7,073 nt of DNA from Bacillota bacterium (GTDB lineage Bacteria; Bacillota; DTU030; DUMP01), in NCBI GenBank assembly GCA_012735455.1, contig JAAYHG010000105.1:1-7073 (forward strand), in the 5' to 3' direction. The translations under genes were made by a program, and so were the position numbers. Each line of letters starts with the position of its first letter. The stretch's first letter is position 1. Below, piece after piece: positions 1 through 5,558 of this stretch. Below the pieces are notes generated by a model, which did not search any database, was not told the DNA's origin, and saw only the letters and a program-made list of their open reading frames with translations.

Positions 1-360
1 GTTTGGGGAGGCCTCCTTGGGGGCTTGGCTGCCATTTGCGGGCACAACTGGTCATTGTTCTTAGGGTTTCGGGGTGGTAAAGGGGTGGCCACTGCTTTTG
101 GGGTGTTACTGGCTATCTCACCGCTGGTGGCACTAATTTTGATGGTTATTTGGATAGTGGCCGTGGCCGTAACAAGGATCTCTTCTGTGGGATCGCTCCT
201 GGCCGCAGGTCTGGCACCCGTTGTGGCATGGTTAGTGGGTCTGGGTTGGCCCCAGATCTTGTTTGCCTTGGCAGCAGGGACTATGGTTATTTGGCGACAT
301 AAAGCTAACATCAAACGACTGTTAGCGGGCACAGAACTGAGAATAGGTGATAGGGTGTAG
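1..360 (+). CDS. plsY: Glycerol-3-phosphate acyltransferase PlsY, 3' part (5' end outside window)
   Basis: PlsY is an integral membrane enzyme that transfers an acyl group from acyl-phosphate (made by PlsX) to glycerol 3-phosphate, giving lysophosphatidic acid, the first step of phospholipid synthesis in most bacteria. The frame is open from base 1 and codes for 119 residues before TAG. Family signatures seen: GHNW at about residues 14-17, then FRGGKGVAT at 23-31 (the glycine-rich substrate-binding loop), two or three hydrophobic membrane segments, and the C-terminal block WRHKANIKRLLAGTE. The family is usually about 190-200 residues, so roughly the first 75 are missing because of the window edge, not because of damage. 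A TTG at 25 could be mistaken for a start but lies inside conserved sequence. The gene converges on the dtxR-like gene. Confidence 0.96.
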   Translation, partial: VWGGLLGGLAAICGHNWSLFLGFRGGKGVATAFGVLLAISPLVALILMVIWIVAVAVTRISSVGSLLAAGLAPVVAWLVGLGWPQILFALAAGTMVIWRHKANIKRLLAGTELRIGDRV

Positions 361-417
361 TAAGATGCTGCTTCTTTCCGGGCCAGGTCCGGTGCGTCTG
401 GCTGAATGGAGGAGTAG

Positions 418-921
418 TTAGGAGCCATGCGGCTCCTTGTTTTTTTTATTGTCTTGGGCGCGGAAGCTTTCCCACTGGGTTTGACAATAGGTATTTTGCT
501 GAAAGAAAGCCAGCAGGTCTTCGAGTCTTGCCAGGGCGGCAGCGCTGATATTGTGCTCTATTTTTTCGGCGTCTTCCAGAACATCTTCCAAACCAAGTAG
601 CCGTAGAAAATCCTCCAAGATGTTATGGCGGGCTAGAAGGTAGCGCCCGATTTTTTCTCCCTGCGGGGTAAGGCGAATAATGCTGTACTTTTCGTATACT
701 AAGAGGTTTTCTTCAGCCAGGCGTTGTACCATGCGTGAGGCAGACGGAGGTTGTACGTGTAGCGCTGCTGCCAGCTCCAGCATGCGAGTGTAACCTTCCG
801 CCTGCGAGAGGCGGTAGATCATCTCCAGGTAGTCTTCCATGCTGGGAGTGAGCCCATCCCTTTGCTGGGCACTGGCTAGGGCATAGCCACGAAAGGTGTA
901 GAATTTCCTCTGTCCGCTCAT
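418..921 (-). CDS. DtxR/MntR-family metal-dependent transcriptional repressor
   Basis: 167 residues. Proteins of this family bind Mn2+ or Fe2+ and then bind DNA to repress metal-uptake genes. The protein aligns from memory with Bacillus subtilis MntR: TPSMEDYLEMIY (25-36), a winged helix-turn-helix (about 45-88, with VQPPSASRMVQRL as recognition region), then RHNILEDFLRLLGL and EKIEHNIS. All six MntR metal ligands have counterparts: D30, E33, H99, E119, E122 and H123. It has no C-terminal SH3-like domain, as in MntR and unlike DtxR/IdeR. An N-terminal extension of about 22 residues (FYTFRGY...) precedes the MntR-like start. The chosen ATG has AAAGGGG 10 bases upstream; M28 is an alternative start. 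It lies 80 bp downstream of feoB on the same strand, which suggests feo control. Whether it senses Fe or Mn is not decided by the sequence, so no symbol is given. Confidence 0.93.
   Translation of the reverse strand: MSGQRKFYTFRGYALASAQQRDGLTPSMEDYLEMIYRLSQAEGYTRMLELAAALHVQPPSASRMVQRLAEENLLVYEKYSIIRLTPQGEKIGRYLLARHNILEDFLRLLGLEDVLEDAEKIEHNISAAALARLEDLLAFFQQNTYCQTQWESFRAQDNKKNKEPHGS
421..450 (+). terminator. Intrinsic terminator of plsY, embedded in the convergent regulator gene
   Basis: A perfect 6-bp stem GGAGCC/GGCTCC with loop ATGC (421-436) is followed on the + strand by TTGTTTTTTTTATT. It lies 60 bp after the plsY stop, so it fits as that gene's terminator. The same bases encode the last residues (NKKNKEPHGS) and the stop of the minus-strand regulator. 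In the minus direction no T tract follows the hairpin, so it is expected to work mainly in the plus direction. Confidence 0.85.
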
Positions 922-967
922 GTTGTTTTAACCCCTTTGCCTATTGTGCGGCATAGCGCCTGCTTAT

Positions 968-1000
968 TCTTGATAGCTGTGCCCCCGAGGGGCCTCAAGA
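968..1000 (-). other. Inverted repeat between feoB and the dtxR-like gene
   Basis: On the minus strand, arms TCTTGA (995-1000) and TCAAGA (968-973) enclose a second hairpin, GCCCC-TCG-GGGGC (981-993). The outer and inner stems are separated by 1 base on one side and 7 on the other. No T tract follows, so it is not a typical intrinsic terminator. It could be an mRNA stability element or a processing site between the two genes, or have no role. Confidence 0.4.
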
Positions 1001-1001
1001 C

Positions 1002-1898
1002 CTAGCTCAGGACCAGGTTTAAACAGAAAAGAACTAGGGCGGCCAGTCCCAGCGGTAGGAAGAAGGCCACCAGGGTCCAACGTGGGCTTCCTGTTTCCCG
1101 ATAAACAGTCCATAGGGTGGTGCTGCACGGGAAGTGAAGCAGCGAAAACAGCATCACCGCTACAGCAGTCCCTGCGTGCCAGCCGTGGGCAGCAAGCAGA
1201 GCTTGCAGGGCGTTCAACCCGTCAGGGTGAGTGAGGGCGCTCTGGGCTGTGTAGCTCATGACGATGATAGGTAGGACAATCTCGTTGGCAGGAAGGCCAA
1301 GGAAAAAGGCCAGCAGGATTACGCCGTCCAGGCCAAGCAGATTAGCTGCAGGGTCGAGCCAGGTGGCAGCGAGCTGCAGTAGACTTATGCCGCCGCTTGA
1401 GGTGTTGGCCAGAAGCCAGGTTACGGCCCCAGCCGGGGCCGCCATGCCTGCAGCCCTCCCCAGAACGAAGAGGGTGCGGTCGAAGACAGAGCGGACCAGT
1501 ATCCGTCCTACCTGGGGCGGGCGGTAGGGTGGCAATTCCAAAACAAAGGTGGAGGGCACGCCCTGCAGGAGTGTATGGGTAAGCACGCGGGAGACAAGCA
1601 GTGTGGCGACTATTCCCACTAGAATCAAGGCGATCACAGCTAGAGCTGAGCCCAGCTCGGCTCCTGGAAAGAAAACCAGACTGCCAAGAAACAGTGTGCT
1701 TAAAGTTATGAGCAGCGGCAGCCGCCCATTACAGGGAACAAAGTTGTTGGTAAGAATGGCAATAAGCCGTTCGCGTGGGGATTCGATAATGCGGCAGGCT
1801 ATCACTCCTGCTGCGTTGCAGCCGAAGCCCATGCTCATGGTAAGGGCCTGTTTGCCGTGGGCACCAGCCCAGCGAAAGAGGCGATCCAGGTTAAAAGC
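1002..1898 (-). CDS. feoB: FeoB membrane domain, second half (third frame), no start of its own
   Basis: About 298 residues, from AFNLDRLFRWAGAHGKQALT through MGFGCNAAGV (conserved Cys-containing gate motif), SPRERLIAILTNNFVPCNGR, several hydrophobic segments, LELPPYRPPQVGRILVRSVFDRT, LGLPANEIVLPIIVMSY (the second gate motif) and HFPCSTTLWTVYRETGS, to TAG at 1002. The C terminus is complete. The start given marks where homology resumes after the frame change, not a start codon. An ATG at 1838 overlaps the previous frame's stop as ATGA, but starting there would omit conserved residues encoded just upstream, so it is not considered the true start. Confidence 0.85.
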   Translation of the reverse strand, partial: AFNLDRLFRWAGAHGKQALTMSMGFGCNAAGVIACRIIESPRERLIAILTNNFVPCNGRLPLLITLSTLFLGSLVFFPGAELGSALAVIALILVGIVATLLVSRVLTHTLLQGVPSTFVLELPPYRPPQVGRILVRSVFDRTLFVLGRAAGMAAPAGAVTWLLANTSSGGISLLQLAATWLDPAANLLGLDGVILLAFFLGLPANEIVLPIIVMSYTAQSALTHPDGLNALQALLAAHGWHAGTAVAVMLFSLLHFPCSTTLWTVYRETGSPRWTLVAFFLPLGLAALVLFCLNLVLS

Positions 1899-2389
1899 AC
1901 CCGGGGGAGGTATCCCAGATCCTCCAGTAGGGTAAAGAGTGGAAAAAATATGGCCATAGGTGGCAGCATTACTGCCACCACCCAGGCTGTGGTGCGGTAC
2001 ACCCCGGCTACAATAAGCCCCTGCAGCCACCTGGGTGCTCCCAACGTGATAAATGCCGAGCTCAGGGTTGCTTCTGCACCTAAGAGCCAGGAGCTCAGTA
2101 TTTCCGACAGGTAGTTAGCCCCTACCAAGGTGAGCCAGAAGACCCCCGTCAATAGAGCCAGCATTAGGGGAAAGCCAAACCAGGGAGAGGTAACCAGGTC
2201 ATCCAAGTGCTCCTGCCAACGGGGGTAGGCGGAAGGTTGTTGTTTCAGCACATGGCCTGCAATCCTCTGAGCTTCGCAGTAAAGCGCTTTCATGAGCTCA
2301 TCATGAACAGGACAAGCCCTCAGTTGTTGAGCCTCCACCTGCGCCTGAGCCAACAGGAAATCCGCCTGTTTGTTTCTCACCTCGGCCAT
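1835..2389 (-). CDS. feoB: FeoB membrane domain, first half (second frame)
   Basis: An open frame of 184 residues from ATG at 2389, of which about the first 164 are FeoB. It starts with a charged helical linker (MAEVRNKQADFLLAQAQVEAQ...), then VTSPWFGFPLMLALLTGVFWLTLVGANYL (first membrane segments) and the highly conserved VMLPPMAIFFPLFTLLEDLGYLPR. The ATG is preceded by AGGTGG with 4 intervening bases and overlaps the upstream piece by 13 bp, so independent initiation is possible. After LPRV the frame reads about 20 unrelated residues (LLTWIAS...) before stopping at 1835-1837, because the true continuation (FNLDRLF...) is in another frame. The frame is also open upstream to 2512, but that sequence (PRTRSQGG...) does not resemble FeoB. 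Confidence 0.85.
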   Translation of the reverse strand: MAEVRNKQADFLLAQAQVEAQQLRACPVHDELMKALYCEAQRIAGHVLKQQPSAYPRWQEHLDDLVTSPWFGFPLMLALLTGVFWLTLVGANYLSEILSSWLLGAEATLSSAFITLGAPRWLQGLIVAGVYRTTAWVVAVMLPPMAIFFPLFTLLEDLGYLPRVLLTWIASFAGLVPTANRPLP

Positions 2390-3129
2390 ACTGCCACCTT
2401 CTTTCTGCGTTTGGACGCTAAAGTAGGTGCCAGGTCGGTGGTACTGGGTCGGGGCCCCTGCAGCCACTCTACCACCTTGGGATCTTGTTCGAGGAGACGC
2501 AAGGCGAGCCAACGCGGGCTTGGGCCTATGTCAAGTGCTCTGAGGTACGGTTCCAAACGCGCCACTGCCGTTTCTATCTCCCTGTGGTAGCGGACCTGGT
2601 GTGGCCGCATCTTTTCTTTACCAACACCGACGGCTATGCCAGCCACGGTGTCTTTGAGTTCTGTGATACCTTCTCCCTGCCGGGCGCTACAGGCAACCAC
2701 AGGTACGCCCAGTTCCTGCGTCAGCTGTTTGGTATCTATGGTCATACCATGACGTCTGGCCTCATCCATTAGGTTAACGCAGACCACTACGCTTCGGGTA
2801 ATTTCAAAAACCTGGAGTACCAAGCACAAGTTTCGTTCCAGGCAGGTGGCATCGGTTACCACCACTGTGACATCAGGGCGGGCAAAACAAATAAAGTCCC
2901 GGGCTACTTCTTCATCAGGAGAGTTGGGAAACAGAGAGTAGGTGCCAGGCAAGTCTACTACAGTGTATCTGTTACCGTGCCAGTAGAATTCTCCCCGCGC
3001 CAGAGTAACGGTCTTGCCGGGCCAGTTGCCTGTATGTTGATTAAGCCCTGTAAGGGCGTTAAATACTGTGCTCTTGCCGGTGTTGGGGTTGCCTGCCAAG
3101 GCAATTACGGGTACCTTATCAGAACTCAT
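2377..3129 (-). CDS. feoB: FeoB GTPase (G) domain, N-terminal piece
   Basis: 250 residues containing the GTPase and helical regulatory parts of FeoB. G1 P-loop GNPNTGKS at 13-20; switch region HTGNWPGKTV at 32-41 (G2 Thr in this stretch); G3 DLPGTY at 59-64; G4 NLMD at 119-122; G5-like ACSARQGEG at 146-154. The stretch PRWLALRLLEQDPKVVEWL is typical of the helical segment after the G domain. The last residues, VAVWPR, are probably read out of frame if feoB is contiguous. The ATG at 3129 has GGAGG 7 bases upstream, inside the feoA 3' end, and overlaps feoA by 11 bp, so the two are translationally coupled. The stop (TGA, 2377-2379) lies 10 bases beyond an ATG that opens the next piece. Confidence 0.93.
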   Translation of the reverse strand: MSSDKVPVIALAGNPNTGKSTVFNALTGLNQHTGNWPGKTVTLARGEFYWHGNRYTVVDLPGTYSLFPNSPDEEVARDFICFARPDVTVVVTDATCLERNLCLVLQVFEITRSVVVCVNLMDEARRHGMTIDTKQLTQELGVPVVACSARQGEGITELKDTVAGIAVGVGKEKMRPHQVRYHREIETAVARLEPYLRALDIGPSPRWLALRLLEQDPKVVEWLQGPRPSTTDLAPTLASKRRKKVAVWPR

Positions 3130-3358
3130 CGGTTAGCCTCCTTATGCTTATTTTATCTGCTTCTTGCTTGCGCAGGGCAAGGGTCGCTCCCCGTATCCGG
3201 TAAGCCACCGGGTCTCCCAACGGGCTTCGCCTCACCATTTTGATAGTGGAGCCTGGAACTAGCCCAAGGTTCAGCAGATGCCGTCTCAGGGTACCACATA
3301 CTGCCACCTCAAGCACCTGGCCTGCTTCGCCGTGGTTGAGCTGAGAAAGAAGCATCAT
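3119..3358 (-). CDS. feoA: FeoA, small cytosolic ferrous iron transport protein
   Basis: 79 residues, the usual size for the SH3-like FeoA family, which is needed for FeoB activity and probably contacts it on the cytosolic side. Seen: an N-terminal MLLSQLNHGEAGQVLEV, then LRRHLLNLGLVPGSTIKMVRRSPLGDPVAYRIRGATLALRKQEADKI, which matches the family's conserved LxxLGxxPG...PLGDPxxxxxRGxxxALRxxEA pattern. The gene starts ATGATG with GAGGTGG 7 bases upstream of the first ATG. It is the first gene of the feo unit, overlaps feoB by 11 bp and carries the feoB Shine-Dalgarno in its 3' end. Confidence 0.95.
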   Translation of the reverse strand: MMLLSQLNHGEAGQVLEVAVCGTLRRHLLNLGLVPGSTIKMVRRSPLGDPVAYRIRGATLALRKQEADKISIRRLTDEF

Positions 3359-3381
3359 GGTGTCACCACCTCATGTAAAGG

Positions 3382-3408
3382 TAGCCCCGCCAAACAAACT
3401 TAGCCCCG
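3382..3408 (-). promoter_or_regulatory. Candidate operator: direct repeats upstream of feoA
   Basis: The 8-mer TAGCCCCG occurs at 3382-3389 and again at 3401-3408, a 19-bp period or nearly two helical turns, 24 bp upstream of the feoA start. No clear sigma-A promoter could be placed with confidence: a CATAAAAT-like -10 lies near 3424-3431 on the minus strand, without a good -35. Just beyond it (3447-3470) is an A/T-rich stretch with CTTAAG and TTAGG-like elements that might hold a DtxR/MntR-type box, but it is not a clean match. These sites are suggestions only. Confidence 0.3.
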
Positions 3409-3630
3409 GTAAACTTCCGCTTCATTTTATGAACCCAGGGCAGCTCTTGCCACTTAAGCATAAATCCTAATGCCCACTGCTAGAGATGCAGGATTTGCAT
3501 TGAATCGACGTAGCGAATGTAGGAAATGCTACTGCCAAACTGGGCTGGTTGAAGTGTATTTGGTGTTGCTACTACTCTCTTGGGGGTCTGGTTGGTTAGG
3601 GCGCTAGAGATACTAGAACGGGAGGCGACA

Positions 3631-3894
3631 ATGATGTTAGATTTTCTTACGGCGTTGGCAGACGGCGGCATAAAAAAACTCCAGAGCACGGATCCGAAGG
3701 ACCGGGAGCATTTAATCAGCATGATGGTGACAGCCTTGGATTTGGGGACAGAGCTGATGCGGGAAAGCCCGGAGTTTCGCCGTGCCTTTGCCCGGGTACA
3801 CGAAGAGTTTCTCCATTACCCTGAGAGCCGTGGTTCTCTCGAAGAAGGCCTGCGTGCTTACGAGAGGTTTGGGCCTAAGAGCGATTTACACTAG
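3631..3894 (+). CDS. Small protein of unknown function (87 aa)
   Basis: The ATGATG start at 3631 has GGGAGG with 5 bases between it and the first ATG, making it much better than the upstream in-frame TTG at 3580. The product is predicted mostly helical and soluble, with no signal peptide and no convincing membrane segment. It begins MMLDFLTALADGGIKKL, has a charged middle (DPKDREHLISMMVTALDLGTELMRESPEFRRAF) and ends HYPESRGSLEEGLRAYERFGPKSDLH. I do not recognise the family. The strong ribosome site, tandem arrangement with the next small gene and shared terminator support it being a real gene. No sign of transfer or damage. Confidence 0.75.
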   Translation: MMLDFLTALADGGIKKLQSTDPKDREHLISMMVTALDLGTELMRESPEFRRAFARVHEEFLHYPESRGSLEEGLRAYERFGPKSDLH

Positions 3895-3907
3895 AGGGGT
3901 GAATGGC

Positions 3908-4066
3908 GTGGCCAAAAAAAAGAGGGACAAGGAAAGTGTGTACAGCAGTAACAACGTTTTGAGCGACGGGATGAATCCGCCGATAGCAGCGGATGAGCTG
4001 GTTAATAAGAAAATAGAGGCGTACGCAGCCAGCAGAGAGGAGAAAAAGCGCCTGAAAGCGGACTAA
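3908..4066 (+). CDS. Very small lysine-rich protein of unknown function (52 aa)
   Basis: A GTG start at 3908 is preceded by GAGGGG, 8 bases upstream. The frame is open further upstream to 3782, but that part overlaps the previous gene and is unlikely to be used. The product starts MAKKKRDKESVYSSN, has a middle NPPIAADELVNKKIEAYAAS and ends REEKKRLKAD; it is highly charged with basic ends and probably helical in its second half. Family not recognised. It starts 13 bp after the 87-residue gene and is probably co-transcribed with it. Confidence is limited by its length and by the non-ATG start. Confidence 0.6.
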   Translation: MAKKKRDKESVYSSNNVLSDGMNPPIAADELVNKKIEAYAASREEKKRLKAD

Positions 4067-4194
4067 ACGAACTAGACCCCTAGGGCATCATTTGTTATAC
4101 CTCCCGCCAATCAGTTGAGTTGGGGCCGGAAGTGTACCCAGGATCCGCGGGCCTAGCTCGGACTGATCCAAGCGGTACAGGTGTCAGACGCTAG

Positions 4195-4240
4195 AACGCC
4201 GTTCAGGGTCTAACCCATGAACGGCGTTATCTTTATTTCC
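4195..4240 (+). terminator. Strong hairpin terminator between convergent units
   Basis: A perfect 11-bp stem AACGCCGTTCA (4195-4205) / TGAACGGCGTT (4218-4228) is extended by GGGT/ACCC (4206-4209/4213-4216) with a CTA loop and one bulged A. On the + strand it is followed by ATCTTTATTTCC. It therefore ends the two-small-gene unit and lies 4 bp past the amidohydrolase stop; in the minus direction the hairpin is followed by a poor T tract, so termination that way is less sure. From 4067 to 4194 there is no gene, only an 8-bp CCCTAGGG palindrome near 4078. Confidence 0.85.
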
Positions 4241-5558
4241 CAGGCAGTGTCACTGCTTGCCCAGAGACAAAGACGTAGAGGACGTGCGCGATGTCTTGCC
4301 GTGAGAGTACAGCGATGTCGGCGTAGTAGTCTGGGGCGAGGAGTCCGCGTTGAGGTGCCAGCCCGGGTATGGCTTTCGCCGGGGCAGAGGTTATGAGCCG
4401 TACGGCCTGTGGCAGGGATAGGATGCCTAAGCCAACAATGGCTTTCAAGACCAGGGGTAGAGAATCGAAGAAACCGCCACCGTAATCGGTGGAAATAAAA
4501 TCCACCAATTCGGCCTCGAGCAGGGTAAGGAGATTGTCCGGGCTTTCGGTGGTGCGGCGCGCACCGAAAGCATCGAAAGTGGAACCGTCGATATAGGCTC
4601 CTGTTGCCTTAAGATCTTGTGCTGCCTTAAGCATCTCTTCTCGTGTGAAAGAATCATGGTTAGTGTGGGCGGCAATGGTCTTGGCCCCGCTTCGGGCCGC
4701 GGATAATACGGCCTGCAGCGAGGGCGGCGCGGTATGTGCAATAAGAGGCAGGTTAAACTCTCGGGCGGCTGCGGCCGCTTCGGCAATACTGTCTCGGGCT
4801 GGTGCCAGAGCAGGAAGAACGCACTCTGCCACCAGCTCTCGCGCTCGTTCGGGTGTCAGTCTGTCCGCCAGTCCTGCGGACGTCAGTGCTTTGTTCAGGG
4901 CTGGGGCATTGGTTCTGTCGGGCTGTAGGTTTTTTCCCAGTACTGCCTCCTTCAATAGTCGGGCCTGGCTTGGGCTTATGGTTCGGCCGGTTTCGGCCTT
5001 AATGCGCTCTGGTATATACATGTAATCAACGCCACCGCCGCCCAAGGTATGGCCACTACCAGCTTCGCCTATAGCCACTGCGCCGGCCTCGACCTGGTCC
5101 TTAAGGCTAATGCTGCAATGGGCAGCAGAGAGCCCTTTGCCGTCCACGGCCAAGGCTGCTTCCAGGGTGCAGGGTGTGGTGCAGGCGCTGGTTTTTACAT
5201 TGAGGGGGGTCAATCCATTTGCTTCGGCCACTTCATCTGGAAGAGCAAAACCATCTACATTGAGCACAGTGGTAGTGCCCGCGGACAGGTGTTTGTACTG
5301 GTTTGCTACTACCTCGGCGCGATCAAGGGCAGGGGCGCCACTTGCGAAGAGGGGGGCAAAGGTGGTGCCATGGACGTGGTGATTTATGAAACCAGGGAGA
5401 ACAAAGGCTCCATTAAGGTCCAACACCTCGGCAGAAGAGGGGGGCTGCCCTCCAGTGTTTATTGCAGCGATCCTCTCACCATCAATTAGCAGTGAGGCCT
5501 TCTCCAGTAGAGTTACTCCGTCGCCGGTGATGATGCAACAATTTGTGAGGGCCAGCAT
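4233..5558 (-). CDS. Metal-dependent amidohydrolase-superfamily hydrolase
   Basis: 441 residues. The N terminus (LTNCCIITGDG...LLIDGERIAAI) and C terminus (ADIAVLS...VLYVFVSGQAV) form the small composite beta domain typical of cyclic amidohydrolases, around a TIM barrel. Expected metal ligands are present: H61 and H63 in PGFINHHVHG, E165 in GEAGSG as candidate bridging ligand, H275 (IAHT), H298 (AHTNHDSF) and D358 (STDYGGG). The family hydrolyses amide or related C-N bonds; members include dihydroorotase, D-aminoacylase, enamidase and imidazolonepropionase. The substrate is not predictable here, though a Glu at the bridging position and the GGG-rich stretch recall enamidase-like proteins, which I hold loosely. 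The ATG at 5558 has AAAGGA upstream and overlaps the opine dehydrogenase gene by 46 bp, so the two are co-translated. Cytosolic, with no signal peptide. Confidence 0.88.
   Translation of the reverse strand: MLALTNCCIITGDGVTLLEKASLLIDGERIAAINTGGQPPSSAEVLDLNGAFVLPGFINHHVHGTTFAPLFASGAPALDRAEVVANQYKHLSAGTTTVLNVDGFALPDEVAEANGLTPLNVKTSACTTPCTLEAALAVDGKGLSAAHCSISLKDQVEAGAVAIGEAGSGHTLGGGGVDYMYIPERIKAETGRTISPSQARLLKEAVLGKNLQPDRTNAPALNKALTSAGLADRLTPERARELVAECVLPALAPARDSIAEAAAAAREFNLPLIAHTAPPSLQAVLSAARSGAKTIAAHTNHDSFTREEMLKAAQDLKATGAYIDGSTFDAFGARRTTESPDNLLTLLEAELVDFISTDYGGGFFDSLPLVLKAIVGLGILSLPQAVRLITSAPAKAIPGLAPQRGLLAPDYYADIAVLSRQDIAHVLYVFVSGQAVTLPGK

Larger units (their letters stand above)
1002..3129 (-). 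pseudogene. feoB: feoB, ferrous iron transporter B, interrupted by two frame changes (overall locus)
   Basis: FeoB is the inner-membrane Fe2+ permease with a cytosolic GTPase domain. Taken together, the three pieces would give one protein of about 709 residues, in the usual range, with all expected blocks in order. The reading frame changes twice, each time in the sense of one missing base: at about 2377-2420 (between the G domain and the membrane domain) and at about 1896-1903 (inside the membrane domain). Nothing else is lost and no further stops occur in the remaining coding sequence. Possible causes are sequencing or assembly errors, a recently inactivated gene, or, for the first junction only, a natural split into two proteins. 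The intact feoA upstream and regulator downstream favour a functional locus in the organism. The three pieces are listed separately. Confidence 0.85.

Noticed and set aside
1835..1838. ATGA overlap as a natural coupled start for the last feoB piece
   Set aside because: Starting at 1838 would lose the conserved FNLDRLFRWAGAHGKQALT block that is encoded in the same frame just upstream, so the overlap is likely chance.
1258..1935. Plus-strand open frames opposite feoB (89, 61 and 128 codons)
   Set aside because: Arginine- and proline-rich translations antisense to well-supported FeoB sequence; shadows of the real gene.
2395..2420. Programmed -1 frameshift at the first feoB junction (A-AAG slippery tetramer near 2410)
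   Set aside because: No canonical X-XXY-YYZ heptamer and no clear downstream pseudoknot; a one-base difference or reinitiation at ATG 2389 explains it more simply.
3500..3545. Sporulation sigma-H promoter upstream of the small-gene pair
   Set aside because: An AGGAAAT element is present but the matching GAAT -10 at the right spacing is absent.
3480..3722. 80-codon minus-strand open frame overlapping the start of the 87-residue gene
   Set aside because: No ribosome site or recognisable features, and it lies antisense to a gene with a strong GGGAGG site.
4081..4190. T-box or other riboswitch in the gap before the hairpin terminator
   Set aside because: No T-box consensus or other known riboswitch core was seen, and no gene follows downstream in the plus direction.
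4645..5489. Plus-strand open frames opposite the amidohydrolase
   Set aside because: No family features; they mirror the minus-strand coding region, which has clear metal-ligand motifs.
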